In this document: positions 35,397 to 44,432 of the stretch, piece by piece
Layout of the letters: each line of letters starts with the position of its first letter
Numbering within the stretch: the first letter of the stretch is position 1
Origin: Weissella koreensis KCTC 3621
Lineage (GTDB): Bacteria; Bacillota; Bacilli; Lactobacillales; Lactobacillaceae
DNA length: 64,000 nt
Direction of reading: 5' to 3'
Assembly (NCBI RefSeq): GCF_000277645.1
Contig: NZ_AKGG01000005.1
Location: 124,001-188,000 of the forward strand
Notes under the pieces: model-generated
What the model saw: only the letters and a program-made list of their open reading frames with translations
Database searches by the model: none
What the model was told of the DNA's origin: nothing
Translations under genes and position numbers: made by a program

Positions 35397-35428
35397 AAGG
35401 CTGGGATATTATGTCCTGGTCTTTTTTT
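35397..35428 (+). terminator. terminator after fusA; rest of gap empty
   Basis: AAGGCTGGGA pairs with TCCTGGTCTT, followed by a T tract. The A+T-rich sequence to 35653 has no gene; a TATAAT-type -10 near 35614 probably drives potA. Confidence 0.85.
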
Positions 35429-35653
35429 ATTTCTTTTATTAAAAAATGATTTAAATCATAATAAGCATTAGCTAATGCTATTAAAAAACAGCATAGATAT
35501 AATGTTGGTCAAATTAAGCGTATATTTGAAGATGTTGTATGATTAAAATGATAGAAATATGTAAAAATAGATGTTTTAAATTGGGAATAACATAACTAGT
35601 TTTTAAAGCAATATAGTATAATTTAAGCTAGGATTTGAAAGGTGGACAGCTAA

Positions 35654-36742
35654 GTGGCACAACCAATTATTGAATTTAAAAATGTTTTAAAACAATATGA
35701 TGATAAAGTTATTTTAAATGGCGTTAATTTAGAAATTGAAACAGGCAAATTTTATACGTTATTGGGACCATCAGGTTCTGGTAAGACAACTATTTTACGT
35801 TTGATTTCGGGCTTTTTAGAAGCAACGAGTGGCGATATTTTATTTGATGGGCAACGAATTAATGATGTTCCAGCAGAAAAACGGCCGGTTAATACTGTAT
35901 TTCAAAATTATGCGTTATTTCCAAACATGAATGTCTTTGAAAATGTTGCTTTCGGCATGAGAATAAAAGGTTTGCCCGATAATACGATCAAAGAAAAAGT
36001 GGCCGAAATGTTGGATTTAGTGAAATTATCGGGATATCAAGATCGTGAAATTAATGAGCTGTCAGGTGGTCAACAGCAACGAGTCGCAATCGCACGGGCG
36101 TTAGCAAATGAGCCTAAAGTTCTTTTATTAGATGAGCCACTTTCAGCACTGGATTATAAATTGCGAAAAGAGATGCAATATGAATTACGTGATATTCAAC
36201 AAAGGTTGGGGATTACATTTATTTTTGTAACACATGATCAAGAAGAAGCTTTGGCAATGTCAGATTGGATTTTTGTTATCAATGATGGTGATATAGTTCA
36301 AAATGGTGATCCAGTTGATATTTATGACGAACCCATTAATCATTTCGTTGCTGATTTTATCGGCGAAGCAAATATTATTCCAGGTGTAATGGTTGCTGAT
36401 AATTTAGTTCACTTTAATGGGCAAAATTTTGAAAATGTTGATGGAGGAATGCGCTTAAATGAATCGGTTGAGGTTGTAATCCGGCCCGAAGATGTTGATA
36501 TTGTCACAGAAGAAGTTGGTAAAGTTATTGTTACCATTGATGCAACTTCATTTCGGGGCGATTATTTTGAAATTACGGCTTATGACGATGACCATCATGA
36601 ATGGCAGATCCAATCTACCAATGGGGTTCCTATTGGTAAACGAGTGGGATTGACCTTCGAACCAAAAGATATTCATATTATGCGTCTTAACGAAACCGAA
36701 GAGGACTTTGATGCTCGTTTGGAGGCTTATGATGAAGAGTAA
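35654..36742 (+). CDS. potA: spermidine/putrescine ABC transporter ATPase
   Basis: A 362-residue ATP-binding subunit of the polyamine importer. Walker [10 protein letters not shown] near 38-46, Q-loop [11 protein letters not shown] near 86, [15 protein letters not shown] near 137-151, Walker [12 protein letters not shown] near 158-168 and the switch THDQEEAL near 197 are all present. A C-terminal TOBE-type regulatory domain (about 240-345) follows. The start is GTG after AAAGGTGG. The 3' end overlaps potB by 11 bases. It heads potABCD. Confidence 0.97.
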   Translation: MAQPIIEFKNVLKQYDDKVILNGVNLEIETGKFYTLLGPSGSGKTTILRLISGFLEATSGDILFDGQRINDVPAEKRPVNTVFQNYALFPNMNVFENVAFGMRIKGLPDNTIKEKVAEMLDLVKLSGYQDREINELSGGQQQRVAIARALANEPKVLLLDEPLSALDYKLRKEMQYELRDIQQRLGITFIFVTHDQEEALAMSDWIFVINDGDIVQNGDPVDIYDEPINHFVADFIGEANIIPGVMVADNLVHFNGQNFENVDGGMRLNESVEVVIRPEDVDIVTEEVGKVIVTIDATSFRGDYFEITAYDDDHHEWQIQSTNGVPIGKRVGLTFEPKDIHIMRLNETEEDFDARLEAYDEE

Positions 36743-37547
36743 TCGTCAAACGATTAGCTTTATGCTGCCTTACATTTTATGGGTTGGTTTATTTGTTTTA
36801 CTACCATTAGCTTTGATGGTTACCCAATCAGTTCAAAATATACATCATCAATGGACTTGGGAAAATTATACTAATTTTTTTAGTTCAGGAACCTATCTCA
36901 AAATGACTTTTAATTCTATTTTTTACGCGTTATTAGTAACAGTGCTTACGCTTTTAATTAGTTATCCTATGGCGTATATATTAAGCCGGATCAAGCACAG
37001 TCAATTTTGGTTATTATTGGTGATCTTACCAACTTGGGTTAATTTATTGTTGAAAGCTTACGCATTTATCGGTTTATTAGCACGTGAGGGAACAGTTAAT
37101 CAATTTTTGGGATTTATGGGAATTGCTCCGCAGCAATTACTTTTTACGGATGCTAGTTTTATTTTAGTAGCGACATATATTGAAATCCCCTTTATGATTT
37201 TACCGATTTATAATAGCTTGGTTGAAATTAATCCAAGTTTAACGAATGCTGCACATGATCTAGGTGCAACTGCCTGGCAAACATTAAAAAAGGTTATTTT
37301 TCCTTTAACTTTGAATGGGGTTAAAACTGGTATACAAGCGGTCTTTATTCCAACGTTATCACTATTTATGCTAACTCGATTGATCGGCGGTAATCGTGTT
37401 ATTACCCTTGGAACGGCGATTGAGGAACACTTTATGGTGACACAAAATTGGGGAATGGGATCGACGATTGGAATTGTTTTGGTCTTAGCGATGGCATTAA
37501 CAATGTATCTTACTCGCGAACGCACAAAGAAACGGGGGCGTCGATAA
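36732..37547 (+). CDS. potB: spermidine/putrescine ABC transporter permease PotB
   Basis: A 271-residue inner-membrane permease with six TM segments. The start at 36732 is the second of two adjacent ATGs, six bases after GGAGG within potA. The EAA motif region reads [27 protein letters not shown] (about 165-191), which contacts PotA. Its TAA overlaps the potC ATG (TAATG). Works as a heterodimer with PotC. Confidence 0.95.
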   Translation: MKSNRQTISFMLPYILWVGLFVLLPLALMVTQSVQNIHHQWTWENYTNFFSSGTYLKMTFNSIFYALLVTVLTLLISYPMAYILSRIKHSQFWLLLVILPTWVNLLLKAYAFIGLLAREGTVNQFLGFMGIAPQQLLFTDASFILVATYIEIPFMILPIYNSLVEINPSLTNAAHDLGATAWQTLKKVIFPLTLNGVKTGIQAVFIPTLSLFMLTRLIGGNRVITLGTAIEEHFMVTQNWGMGSTIGIVLVLAMALTMYLTRERTKKRGRR

Positions 37548-38380
37548 TGAAAAAAATAAAAATTGGTCGAATCTATTTAATTTTAGTTTTCATTTTAATG
37601 TATGCCCCTATTTTATACTTGATTGTTTTTGCCTTTAATCAAGGAGACCAGATGTCACGATTCACTGGTTTTTCCTTGCGGCATTTCCAAGATATGTTCG
37701 CAGATCATCATTTGGTCAGCATTTTAATTAATACTTTTATTTTGGCTTTTTTATCATCAATTTTAGCAACATTAATTGGGACCTTTGGTGCTTTGGGGAT
37801 TTATCAAATTAGAAAACCAAGTCTTAAAAATTTAGTTTTGTCTCTCAATAATATTTTAATGGTGTCCCCAGATGTTATTATTGGAGCATCCTTCTTGATT
37901 TTATTTACTTTGGGTGGAATTACTTTAGGCTTCGGATCTGTTTTATTGGCTCATATTGCATTTTCGATTCCGATTGTTGTTTTATTAGTATTACCAAAAC
38001 TAAACGAAATGGATACTGCTTTAATTCGAGCTGCCCAAGATTTGGGAGCGAACTCATATCAAGTTTTAAGTCGTGTCGTTTTACCATATAGTTGGCCAGG
38101 AATTATTGCTGGTTTCTTTATGGCAATCACTTATTCATTAGATGATTTTGCGGTTACCTTCTTTGTAACCGGAAATGGATTTTCGACTTTATCAGTAGAA
38201 ATTTATGCCCGAGCACGTCATGGGATTGATCTGTCAATTAATGCCTTATCAGCGGTGATGTTTTTGTTTTCATTAGTATTAGTAGTGATTTATTATTTCA
38301 TCACAAATCCCAAAAAGCATAAGGGCGGATTAAAAATTCGTCGTCGTTCAACAATTAAGCAGCACGGGGGAATCCAATGA
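37547..38380 (+). CDS. potC: spermidine/putrescine ABC transporter permease PotC
   Basis: A 277-residue permease starting [15 protein letters not shown] with six TM segments. The EAA loop is MDTALIRAAQDLGANSYQVLSRVVLP (about 156-181) and the SLDDFAVTFFVTGNG block near 199-213 is typical of PotC. Start and stop overlap potB and potD respectively (TAATG and ATGA), so stoichiometry is set by coupling. The ORF extends further upstream in frame, but that part lies within potB and has no ribosome binding site. Confidence 0.95.
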   Translation: MKKIKIGRIYLILVFILMYAPILYLIVFAFNQGDQMSRFTGFSLRHFQDMFADHHLVSILINTFILAFLSSILATLIGTFGALGIYQIRKPSLKNLVLSLNNILMVSPDVIIGASFLILFTLGGITLGFGSVLLAHIAFSIPIVVLLVLPKLNEMDTALIRAAQDLGANSYQVLSRVVLPYSWPGIIAGFFMAITYSLDDFAVTFFVTGNGFSTLSVEIYARARHGIDLSINALSAVMFLFSLVLVVIYYFITNPKKHKGGLKIRRRSTIKQHGGIQ

Positions 38381-39474
38381 AAAAATTAATTACATTCACC
38401 CTGGTAATTTTAGGTGCAGTAGGTGTGTTGTTTTTGGTGAATTATGGATGGCAAGTTTCCGATCAAAGGGAACAGTCAGTAAATGCTAATAAAAAACAAC
38501 AAGTACTGACTATTTTTAATTGGGGAGATTATATTGATCCAGTATTGATTAAAAAATTTGAAAAAGAAACAGGATATAAAATTGATTATGAAACATTTGA
38601 CTCAAATGAAGCCATGTTTACTAAAATTAAGCAAGGTGGTACTCATTATGATTTAGCCATTCCATCAGATTATATGATTCAAAAGATGAAGGCTGCTAAT
38701 TTATTAGAACCGTTGGATCATCAAAAATTAACGGGCTTAAATAATTATAATTCAGCACTAATGAATCAGGAATTTGATCCTCATAATAAGTATTCATTAC
38801 CGTATTTTTGGGGAACCTTAGGTGTCGTTTATAATGATAAGTATGTTGATCCAATGGAAATCCAGAATTGGGATGATTTGTGGAACGATAAGTGGAAAAA
38901 TTCAATTATGCTATATGATTCAGCACGTGATGTAATGGCAGTTGGTTTAGCATCTAATAACAATGATATTAATACTAAGGATAATGGTGAATTAATGGCT
39001 GCTAAGGGCCGTTTAGATGCTTTGATGCCAAATGTTAAAGCTATTGTTGGTGATGAAATTAAGATGTATATGGTTCAAGATGAAGCGAAAATTGCTTTAG
39101 ACTTTTCAGGAGATGCCCGGCAAATGATGTCTGAAAATTCTCATTTACATTATTTGATTCCAAATGGTCGAGGAAATGTATGGTTTGATAACATGGTGAT
39201 CCCAAAAACCGTTCAAAATAAGGAGGGGGCTTATGCTTTTATGAACTTTATGTCGGAGCCAGAAAATGCAGCTAAAAATGCTGAATATAATGGCTATGCT
39301 ACACCTAATGCTAAGGCTAAGAAATTATTGCCAGCTAAGATTAGAGATAACGAGGCATTTTATCCGACTTCAAAAACGTTAAAGCAGTTAACGACATATC
39401 GAGATTTAGGTCTCGACTGGACTGAAAAATATAATGACTTATTTCTCGAATTTAAAATGAGTACAAATCGTTAA
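38377..39474 (+). CDS. potD: polyamine-binding protein PotD
   Basis: A 365-residue extracellular substrate-binding protein for spermidine/putrescine. The mature region starts with LTIFNWGDYIDP near 46-57; SDYMIQKM near 98 and the WDDLW region near 168 are family features. The N-terminus has one hydrophobic segment (about 5-23) but no cysteine, so there is no lipobox and the protein is probably held by an uncleaved signal anchor. It is the last gene of potABCD. Confidence 0.95.
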   Translation: MKKLITFTLVILGAVGVLFLVNYGWQVSDQREQSVNANKKQQVLTIFNWGDYIDPVLIKKFEKETGYKIDYETFDSNEAMFTKIKQGGTHYDLAIPSDYMIQKMKAANLLEPLDHQKLTGLNNYNSALMNQEFDPHNKYSLPYFWGTLGVVYNDKYVDPMEIQNWDDLWNDKWKNSIMLYDSARDVMAVGLASNNNDINTKDNGELMAAKGRLDALMPNVKAIVGDEIKMYMVQDEAKIALDFSGDARQMMSENSHLHYLIPNGRGNVWFDNMVIPKTVQNKEGAYAFMNFMSEPENAAKNAEYNGYATPNAKAKKLLPAKIRDNEAFYPTSKTLKQLTTYRDLGLDWTEKYNDLFLEFKMSTNR

Positions 39475-39498
39475 AACCAATCAAAGGCGGCTGATGAA

Positions 39499-39591
39499 AT
39501 GAAAAAAAGAAAAATAATTTTTGGTCTTGAAATGATATTTTTAATATTATTTATAGTAGCTGTTATTTTGGGGATCATAGCTGGCAAATAA
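39499..39591 (+). CDS. 30-residue single-TM peptide
   Basis: A short frame: a basic start (M-K-K-R-K) and one continuous hydrophobic helix ending A-G-K. AAAGGCGG lies eight bases upstream. It sits 25 bases after potD and 60 before the cyclophilin gene, on the same strand, so it could belong to the pot transcript. Function unknown; a small accessory subunit of the transporter is one possibility. Too short for a confident call without conservation data. Confidence 0.55.
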   Translation: MKKRKIIFGLEMIFLILFIVAVILGIIAGK

Positions 39592-39652
39592 TATTTAGGT
39601 AGCTTTAAGATTATTTGCATATGATAAATTAAATAATATTTGGAGAGTGAAA

Positions 39653-40498
39653 ATGAAAAAGTCAAATAAAATGACGACGATTTTAGGAATTGTGATTGTA
39701 ATTTTGTTGGCTTTGCTGATCATGGCGGGGTTAATGGTAGGTAATAAGCAAAAAAACACTGATCAAACGAAACAAGAAAGTTCAGTTGAAACTACTAAAC
39801 GGCCTAGTGAAAGTAAGGCTAAATTAAACAAAGAGGTTTTGCCACAATTAACTACGACGGTATCAGACAATGAATCATTAGTGGCTTTACATACAACACA
39901 AGGTGATATTAAGATTAAATTATTCAATAAGTATGCACCATTAGCAGTTGAAAATTTTTTAACTCATGCGCAAGAAAATTATTATAATAATACGACTTTT
40001 CATCGTGTGATTAAAGATTTTATGATTCAAGGTGGTGATCCTAAATCAGCTGAGGACGCTAAGGCTGCTGATTTAGGTCGTGGTGGTAAATCGATTTGGG
40101 CGGAAGGTGCTCATAAGGATAGTAAGATTGATTCTGGTAATGGATTCAAAAACGAAATTACAAATAATTTGTATAATATTCGAGGGTCATTGGCAATGGC
40201 TAATGCCGGAGCTGATACCAATGGATCACAATTTTTTATCAATCAAGGAAATAAAGACGTGACCAAGCAAATAAGTGTAAAAAAATATCCTGATAAAATT
40301 ATTAAAGCTTATCAAAATGGTGGAAATCCTAGTTTAGATGGGAATTACACTGTTTTTGGACAAGTTGTTGAAGGCTTAGACGTCGTCGATAAAATTGCCT
40401 CATCAGCTGTTAAGACAGATGATAATGGAGAAAATTCTAAGCCCGAAAATCCGGTTAAAATTGAATCGATTGAAGTGCTTCAAACAGCTACGAAATAG
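39653..40498 (+). CDS. membrane-anchored cyclophilin peptidyl-prolyl isomerase
   Basis: A 281-residue extracytoplasmic foldase. An N-terminal TM anchor (about 10-28) has no lipobox cysteine. A Lys/Ser/Thr-rich linker runs to about 65, then the cyclophilin domain: TTFHRVIKDFMIQGGDP (about 120-136) carries the catalytic arginine, and GSLAMANAGADTNGSQFFI (about 177-195) completes the site. The ATG at 39653 has GGAGAG upstream. It probably assists folding of secreted proteins. A bidirectional terminator separates it from the convergent usp gene. Confidence 0.93.
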   Translation: MKKSNKMTTILGIVIVILLALLIMAGLMVGNKQKNTDQTKQESSVETTKRPSESKAKLNKEVLPQLTTTVSDNESLVALHTTQGDIKIKLFNKYAPLAVENFLTHAQENYYNNTTFHRVIKDFMIQGGDPKSAEDAKAADLGRGGKSIWAEGAHKDSKIDSGNGFKNEITNNLYNIRGSLAMANAGADTNGSQFFINQGNKDVTKQISVKKYPDKIIKAYQNGGNPSLDGNYTVFGQVVEGLDVVDKIASSAVKTDDNGENSKPENPVKIESIEVLQTATK

Positions 40499-40518
40499 AA
40501 AATTTAAAGTATAGATGC

Positions 40519-40568
40519 TGTAACATAAAAAAGATCGGGGAATAAGTCCTCGATCTTTTTTTGTTACA
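40519..40568. terminator. bidirectional terminator between cyclophilin and usp
   Basis: AAAAGATCGGGG pairs with CCTCGATCTTTT, with GTAACA/TGTTAC outside it and T runs on both strands. Confidence 0.85.
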
Positions 40569-40582
40569 AAATTTATCAGTAA

Positions 40583-41032
40583 TTAACCTTGAACAATCAT
40601 AACATCAGTCTTAGCATTTTGAACAACGAATGATGCAACGGATCCAACAATTAGACGCTCAATCTTGCTTAAACCAGATTTTCCAATAATTGTCAGATCA
40701 TTATTATGATCGGCAGGGAATTCTGTAGCAATTACCTTTTTAGGTGAACCAAAGCGCATATGCAATGACACATCGAGGTCAGGGAATTTTTCGATAATTA
40801 AGTTCTGATAAGCTTCAAGTTTGTCTTGTGAATCTTGAACCAAGTGGTAAACAACATCACCAGTTACAGACATCCCAGCGACTCCAGACAATGAGTTGGT
40901 ATCAATTACGTATAACAAATCAAGGTGAGCGTGGTCTCGATTTGCTACAGCCGCAGCCTTTAACGCTACAGAATTGGAAATATCTGAGCCATCCAATGGG
41001 GCCAAAATTTTGTCATAAGTTCCATTTTTCAT
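40583..41032 (-). CDS. universal stress protein (UspA family)
   Basis: A 149-residue UspA-fold protein. The N-terminal strand YDKILAPLDGSD (about 5-16) and the ATP-binding signature GKSGLSKIERLIVGSVASFVV (G-2x-G-9x-G-S, about 116-136) point to the nucleotide-binding subclass. The start is the ATG about nine bases after GAGAGGG; another ATG three codons earlier overlaps that site. It is the only gene on this strand here, convergent with the cyclophilin and divergent from the drug pump. Role in stress survival is family knowledge. Confidence 0.92.
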   Translation of the reverse strand: MKNGTYDKILAPLDGSDISNSVALKAAAVANRDHAHLDLLYVIDTNSLSGVAGMSVTGDVVYHLVQDSQDKLEAYQNLIIEKFPDLDVSLHMRFGSPKKVIATEFPADHNNDLTIIGKSGLSKIERLIVGSVASFVVQNAKTDVMIVQG

Positions 41033-41198
41033 AATATACATCCCTCTCTAATTCATATCATATTTATATTATACCCTAAATTATCTGATATGTAAGGGTT
41101 TACAGTTATAAAAAGTTGAACCTATTCAGTAGGAAGGTGTTAAACTAAGTGAGGCAATTATTCATTCGTTTTGAAAAAATTAAAAGGAAGTAAATCAT

Positions 41199-42629
41199 AT
41201 GGAAGAGAATACACAATTATCACCACGAAGGGTTAATTTAATCTTGGTTGCATTAGGTATGTTTACCTTTATGTCCACTTTGGATGCATCAATTGTTAAT
41301 ATTGCATTGCCCGTGATGGCAAATGATTTATCTATCCCGATGAATCAGGCTACTTGGTCAGTTTCAATATATTTAATTACCATATCAGGACTTTTAACCT
41401 TGTTTGGTAATTTAGGGGATCAACTTGGTAAAATTCGCGTCTTTAAGTGGGGGACTTATATTTTTACATTAGGTTCGCTCTTAGCGGGAATTAATTTAGG
41501 ATTAGGCTTTTTGTTATTGGCCCGAGTGGTTCAAGCAGTGGGAGCTTCTATGACAATGAGCAACTCTTTTGGGATCTCAACATCGGTCGCACCAGCTAAC
41601 ATGCGGGCACGAGCGATGGCAACCATTGCTATGTTTGTATCATTAGGATCAATCGCAGGACCAGCTGTGGGAGGCTTGATTTTATCAATTTTGAAGTGGC
41701 CTTTTATTTTTTGGATTAATGTACCATTAGGTTTAATCACAATTGTTTTAGGTGAATTTATTTTTCCAAAAACTAATCGGACCAAAGAGCTTTTAACGAT
41801 TGATTGGATTGGGACAATTATTTTTTTCATGATGATCGCAATTTTCTTTGGTGGAATTAATGTGGCACAAGAGCAAGGATTCACAGCAATATTACCGATT
41901 GTTAGTTATATTTTGAGTATAATTTTGTTGATTTCATTTATTAAATGGGAACAACGAACTTCAAAACCATTAATTGATCTATCAATTTTTAAAGAAAAAA
42001 TGTTTACTCTGTCAGTCATTACATCGTTTTTGGTCTTTGCTTCAGGTTTCTTTATTAATGTACTTTTGCCCTTTTACTTGGAAAACTTGCGGCAAATTAA
42101 GCCAGGCGTAGCAGGAATGTATATGATGTCATATCCTTTAGCTATGCTAATTGGGACACCCATTGCAGGGGTGATTGCCGATCGATTTGATCGTGAATAT
42201 GTTACATTCTTTGCTTTAACGGGGATTACCTTAGGGATGTCAGGTTGGTTGTTTATGACTGATCAAAGCCCACTTTATTTTGTGGCGATGTTAAGTGCTT
42301 GGACTGGATTCTCAACATCCTTCTTTAATTCTCCTAATAACGCAATTACGATGTCAAATGCACCTAAATCACAATTAGGAGTTGCGGGAGCCATTAATGC
42401 TTTGGCTCGTAATGTGGGAATGATTTCTGGAACCACAATTGTAACAACAACACTTTACATCTCAATGTCTAAGCAAATGGGACATCAAGTCACCACGTAT
42501 CCAGTGGGCCATCCGACAGTCTTCGTGAATGGATTACATTTCGCGATGTTCTTTGGAATGTTTTTAGTATTAATTGCTTGGTCTTTGACAGGTTACCGTT
42601 TGATTTTAAGATTGCACAATAAGAATTAG
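41199..42629 (+). CDS. DHA2-type MFS multidrug exporter (EmrB/QacA-like)
   Basis: A 476-residue proton antiporter with 14 predicted TM segments. Subfamily motifs are FMSTLDASIVNIALPVM near 24-40 (TM1), the LGDQLGKIRVFKWG loop near 71-84 (motif A) and the motif C-like GPAVGG region near 153-158. It probably exports lipophilic or cationic compounds; substrate unknown. AAGGAAG precedes the ATG. The promoter of a separate RNA gene lies within its last codons. No adjacent TetR or MarR regulator is visible. Confidence 0.92.
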   Translation: MEENTQLSPRRVNLILVALGMFTFMSTLDASIVNIALPVMANDLSIPMNQATWSVSIYLITISGLLTLFGNLGDQLGKIRVFKWGTYIFTLGSLLAGINLGLGFLLLARVVQAVGASMTMSNSFGISTSVAPANMRARAMATIAMFVSLGSIAGPAVGGLILSILKWPFIFWINVPLGLITIVLGEFIFPKTNRTKELLTIDWIGTIIFFMMIAIFFGGINVAQEQGFTAILPIVSYILSIILLISFIKWEQRTSKPLIDLSIFKEKMFTLSVITSFLVFASGFFINVLLPFYLENLRQIKPGVAGMYMMSYPLAMLIGTPIAGVIADRFDREYVTFFALTGITLGMSGWLFMTDQSPLYFVAMLSAWTGFSTSFFNSPNNAITMSNAPKSQLGVAGAINALARNVGMISGTTIVTTTLYISMSKQMGHQVTTYPVGHPTVFVNGLHFAMFFGMFLVLIAWSLTGYRLILRLHNKN

Positions 42630-42640
42630 TTTGCTATAAT
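42612..42640 (+). promoter_or_regulatory. near-consensus promoter of the unknown RNA
   Basis: TTGCAC (42612-42617), a 17-base spacer and TATAAT (42635-42640) with a TG extension one base before it (extended -10). It overlaps the last codons and stop of the MFS gene. Confidence 0.85.
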
Positions 42641-42646
42641 ATATTT

Positions 42647-42881
42647 TATGCGATGAGTCGAGAAAGATTATTACGATAATCTTTTACAGACGGCCAACGT
42701 TAACACCCGAATGGTGGTTGGTGCAAGGGAAGTTGTGGAACTAAACTTGCTGCACAGACTACAACTTAGCAATAAGTTGGTGTACGTCGACAGTTAGGTA
42801 AAACTAACTCCTGAGTTGATGCAGGTCTTACATCAACAACGCCAAACATGAAACCCCGTAACTTCGAGTTGCGGGGTTTTT
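42647..42881 (+). ncRNA. structured noncoding RNA of unrecognised family
   Basis: About 235 bases follow the strong promoter and end in an intrinsic terminator, AACCCCG (42852-42858) with CGGGGTT (42872-42878) and five T. No ORF explains it. Several perfect or near-perfect hairpins follow one another: AAAGATTAT/ATAATCTTT with a TACG loop (42663-42684), CCAAC..CACC/GGTG..GTTGG (42694-42721), GTGCAAG/CTTG..GCAC (about 42721-42755), TAC-AACTT/AAGTT..GTA (about 42750-42785), AGTTAG/CTAACT (42792-42809) and GTTGATG/CATCAAC (42814-42836). It lacks the T-box antiterminator motif, SRP and RNase P cores and a rod-like 6S shape. The gap continues to 43025 and holds the yvlD promoter. Confidence 0.75.
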
Positions 42882-43025
42882 GTTAGGTTTTTTTATTTGA
42901 TGAAAAATTAGCGGAAGTTAATTATTTTTTATTATGATATATTATAAAATAGCATAGGAATAATGGCATAGGACTATTCTTTTGGTATAATGAAAGACAA
43001 TAAGGAAGAAAAAGAGGATTTATGC

Positions 43026-43385
43026 ATGGGACTAAAGCGTTTTTCATTTTTACAGCGAGTGATAATTAATATGATTATTCTGTTAGCTTTAGCAGGATTA
43101 TTTCAGCAAGGCCTCTATGTACAAAGCTTGTGGAGTGCTTTCATGGCTGCCGTAATTTTGGGTGTTTTAAATGTCTTTGTGCGTCCAGTCTTGCAAATTT
43201 TAAGTTTACCATTGACCTTTTTTACGTTTGGTTTATTTTCATTCGTGGTTAATGCGTTTGTTTTATGGATGACTAGTTGGTTTGTCGGACCTGGTTTTCA
43301 ATTTACTAGTTTTGGATGGGCCTTCTTTATTTCTTTGATTATGTCGCTAGTTAATGCGATTTTATCAGATTTTTTTAGTCGCTAA
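43026..43385 (+). CDS. yvlD: YvlD/phage-holin-like small membrane protein
   Basis: A 119-residue protein of the DUF360 (YvlD) family with four TM segments. Conserved features are GVLNVFVRPVLQILSLPLTFFTFGL (about 45-69) and the end NAILSDFF. The ATG at 43026 has GAGG nine bases upstream. In Firmicutes this family often lies in front of hprK, as here with a 14-base gap, which implies an operon. Function unsettled; in B. subtilis the relatives are linked to cell-envelope stress. Confidence 0.88.
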   Translation: MGLKRFSFLQRVIINMIILLALAGLFQQGLYVQSLWSAFMAAVILGVLNVFVRPVLQILSLPLTFFTFGLFSFVVNAFVLWMTSWFVGPGFQFTSFGWAFFISLIMSLVNAILSDFFSR

Positions 43386-43399
43386 AATTAGGAGCTATT

Positions 43400-44332
43400 A
43401 TGGCAAAAACAATTCAAGTGAAAGATCTATTAGCAAATACCCGTTTAGAGGTTGTGCAAGGTGAAGAGTGGTTGAATCGTAAAATTGTAACCGCCGATAT
43501 TTCACGACCTGGTCTGGAGATGACAGGCTATTTTGATTATTATGCACCAGAGCGTGTACAGTTGATGGGGATTACGGAAACCTCATTTGCTGAACGAATG
43601 AATCATGATGAATTATTAATGATTGCGCGTAAAATGATGGGCGAAAAAACTCCAGTATTTGTGATTTCAACAGGTCGCAAATTACCAGCTGAGTTCTTAA
43701 AAGCTGCCAATGAATCTGAAATTCCGGTCTTGGCGACTGAATTAACATCGTCTCAAATTTTAGCAAATATGACATACTATTTATCTGGGGAGTTAGCAGA
43801 ACGTCAATCAATGCATGGTGTTTTGGTGGATCTTTATGGATTAGGAATTTTAATTACCGGTGATTCTGGTGTTGGAAAATCAGAAACAGCTTTGGAATTG
43901 GTTCAACGTGGACACCGATTAATTGCGGATGATCGAGTTGATATTTATCAACGTGATGAAAAGCATTTAGTTGGTGAAGCGCCAGCTATTTTAAGAAATT
44001 TAATGGAGTTACGAGGCGTCGGTATTATTGACGTATTGAACTTATTTGGTGCAGGGGCTGTTCGTGATCATTCTAATATTTCATTTAATCTTCACCTTGC
44101 TAAGTGGGATAAAGATACAAAATTTGACCGTTTAGGAAATGGTGAAGATCATATTTCAATCCAAGGTGTAAGTTTGCCAAGAATGGTTTTGCCAGTTCAA
44201 ACTGGAAGAAATCTAGCTGTTTTGATTGAAACTGCAGCCAAAAACTTTCGAGCTAAGAAGATGGGATTTGATGCAACTGAAACGTTTAATCAAAATTTGA
44301 ATAAATTAATCGAAGAAAATTCAAAAGACTAA
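43400..44332 (+). CDS. hprK: HPr kinase/phosphorylase
   Basis: A 310-residue bifunctional enzyme that phosphorylates HPr on Ser46 when glycolytic intermediates are high and removes the phosphate when they fall, thereby controlling CcpA. The P loop GDSGVGKSETAL (about 154-165) and the signature LMELRGVGIIDVLNLFGAGAVRD (about 202-224) are intact; the N-terminal domain (1-125) is present. TAGGAG precedes the ATG. Its substrate HPr is encoded at 47.9 kb. In many lactobacilli lgt follows hprK directly; here gpsA follows instead. Confidence 0.97.
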   Translation: MAKTIQVKDLLANTRLEVVQGEEWLNRKIVTADISRPGLEMTGYFDYYAPERVQLMGITETSFAERMNHDELLMIARKMMGEKTPVFVISTGRKLPAEFLKAANESEIPVLATELTSSQILANMTYYLSGELAERQSMHGVLVDLYGLGILITGDSGVGKSETALELVQRGHRLIADDRVDIYQRDEKHLVGEAPAILRNLMELRGVGIIDVLNLFGAGAVRDHSNISFNLHLAKWDKDTKFDRLGNGEDHISIQGVSLPRMVLPVQTGRNLAVLIETAAKNFRAKKMGFDATETFNQNLNKLIEENSKD

Positions 44333-44344
44333 CAAAATCATTAT

Positions 44345-44358
44345 TGAAAGCGCTTAAA
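44345..44358. promoter_or_regulatory. cre site before gpsA
   Basis: TGAAAGCGCTTAAA fits 13 of 14 positions of TGWNANCGNTNWCA. It lies just upstream of, or overlapping, the -35 region of a promoter whose -10 is TAAAAT (44378-44383). Confidence 0.6.
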
Positions 44359-44432
44359 TATAGATTTTAAAAGATGATAAAATATGATAACCTATAAGAG
44401 TGATTTAATTAAAACCATTGGGGAGAAATGAC

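Noticed and set aside
41531..41884. 117-codon minus-strand frame within the MFS gene
   Set aside because: Antisense shadow of a hydrophobic gene; no initiation signals.
42647..42881. T-box or other tRNA-sensing leader for yvlD
   Set aside because: The conserved TGGNACC-type antiterminator sequence is missing, and the terminator lies far from the yvlD start, a non-biosynthetic gene.
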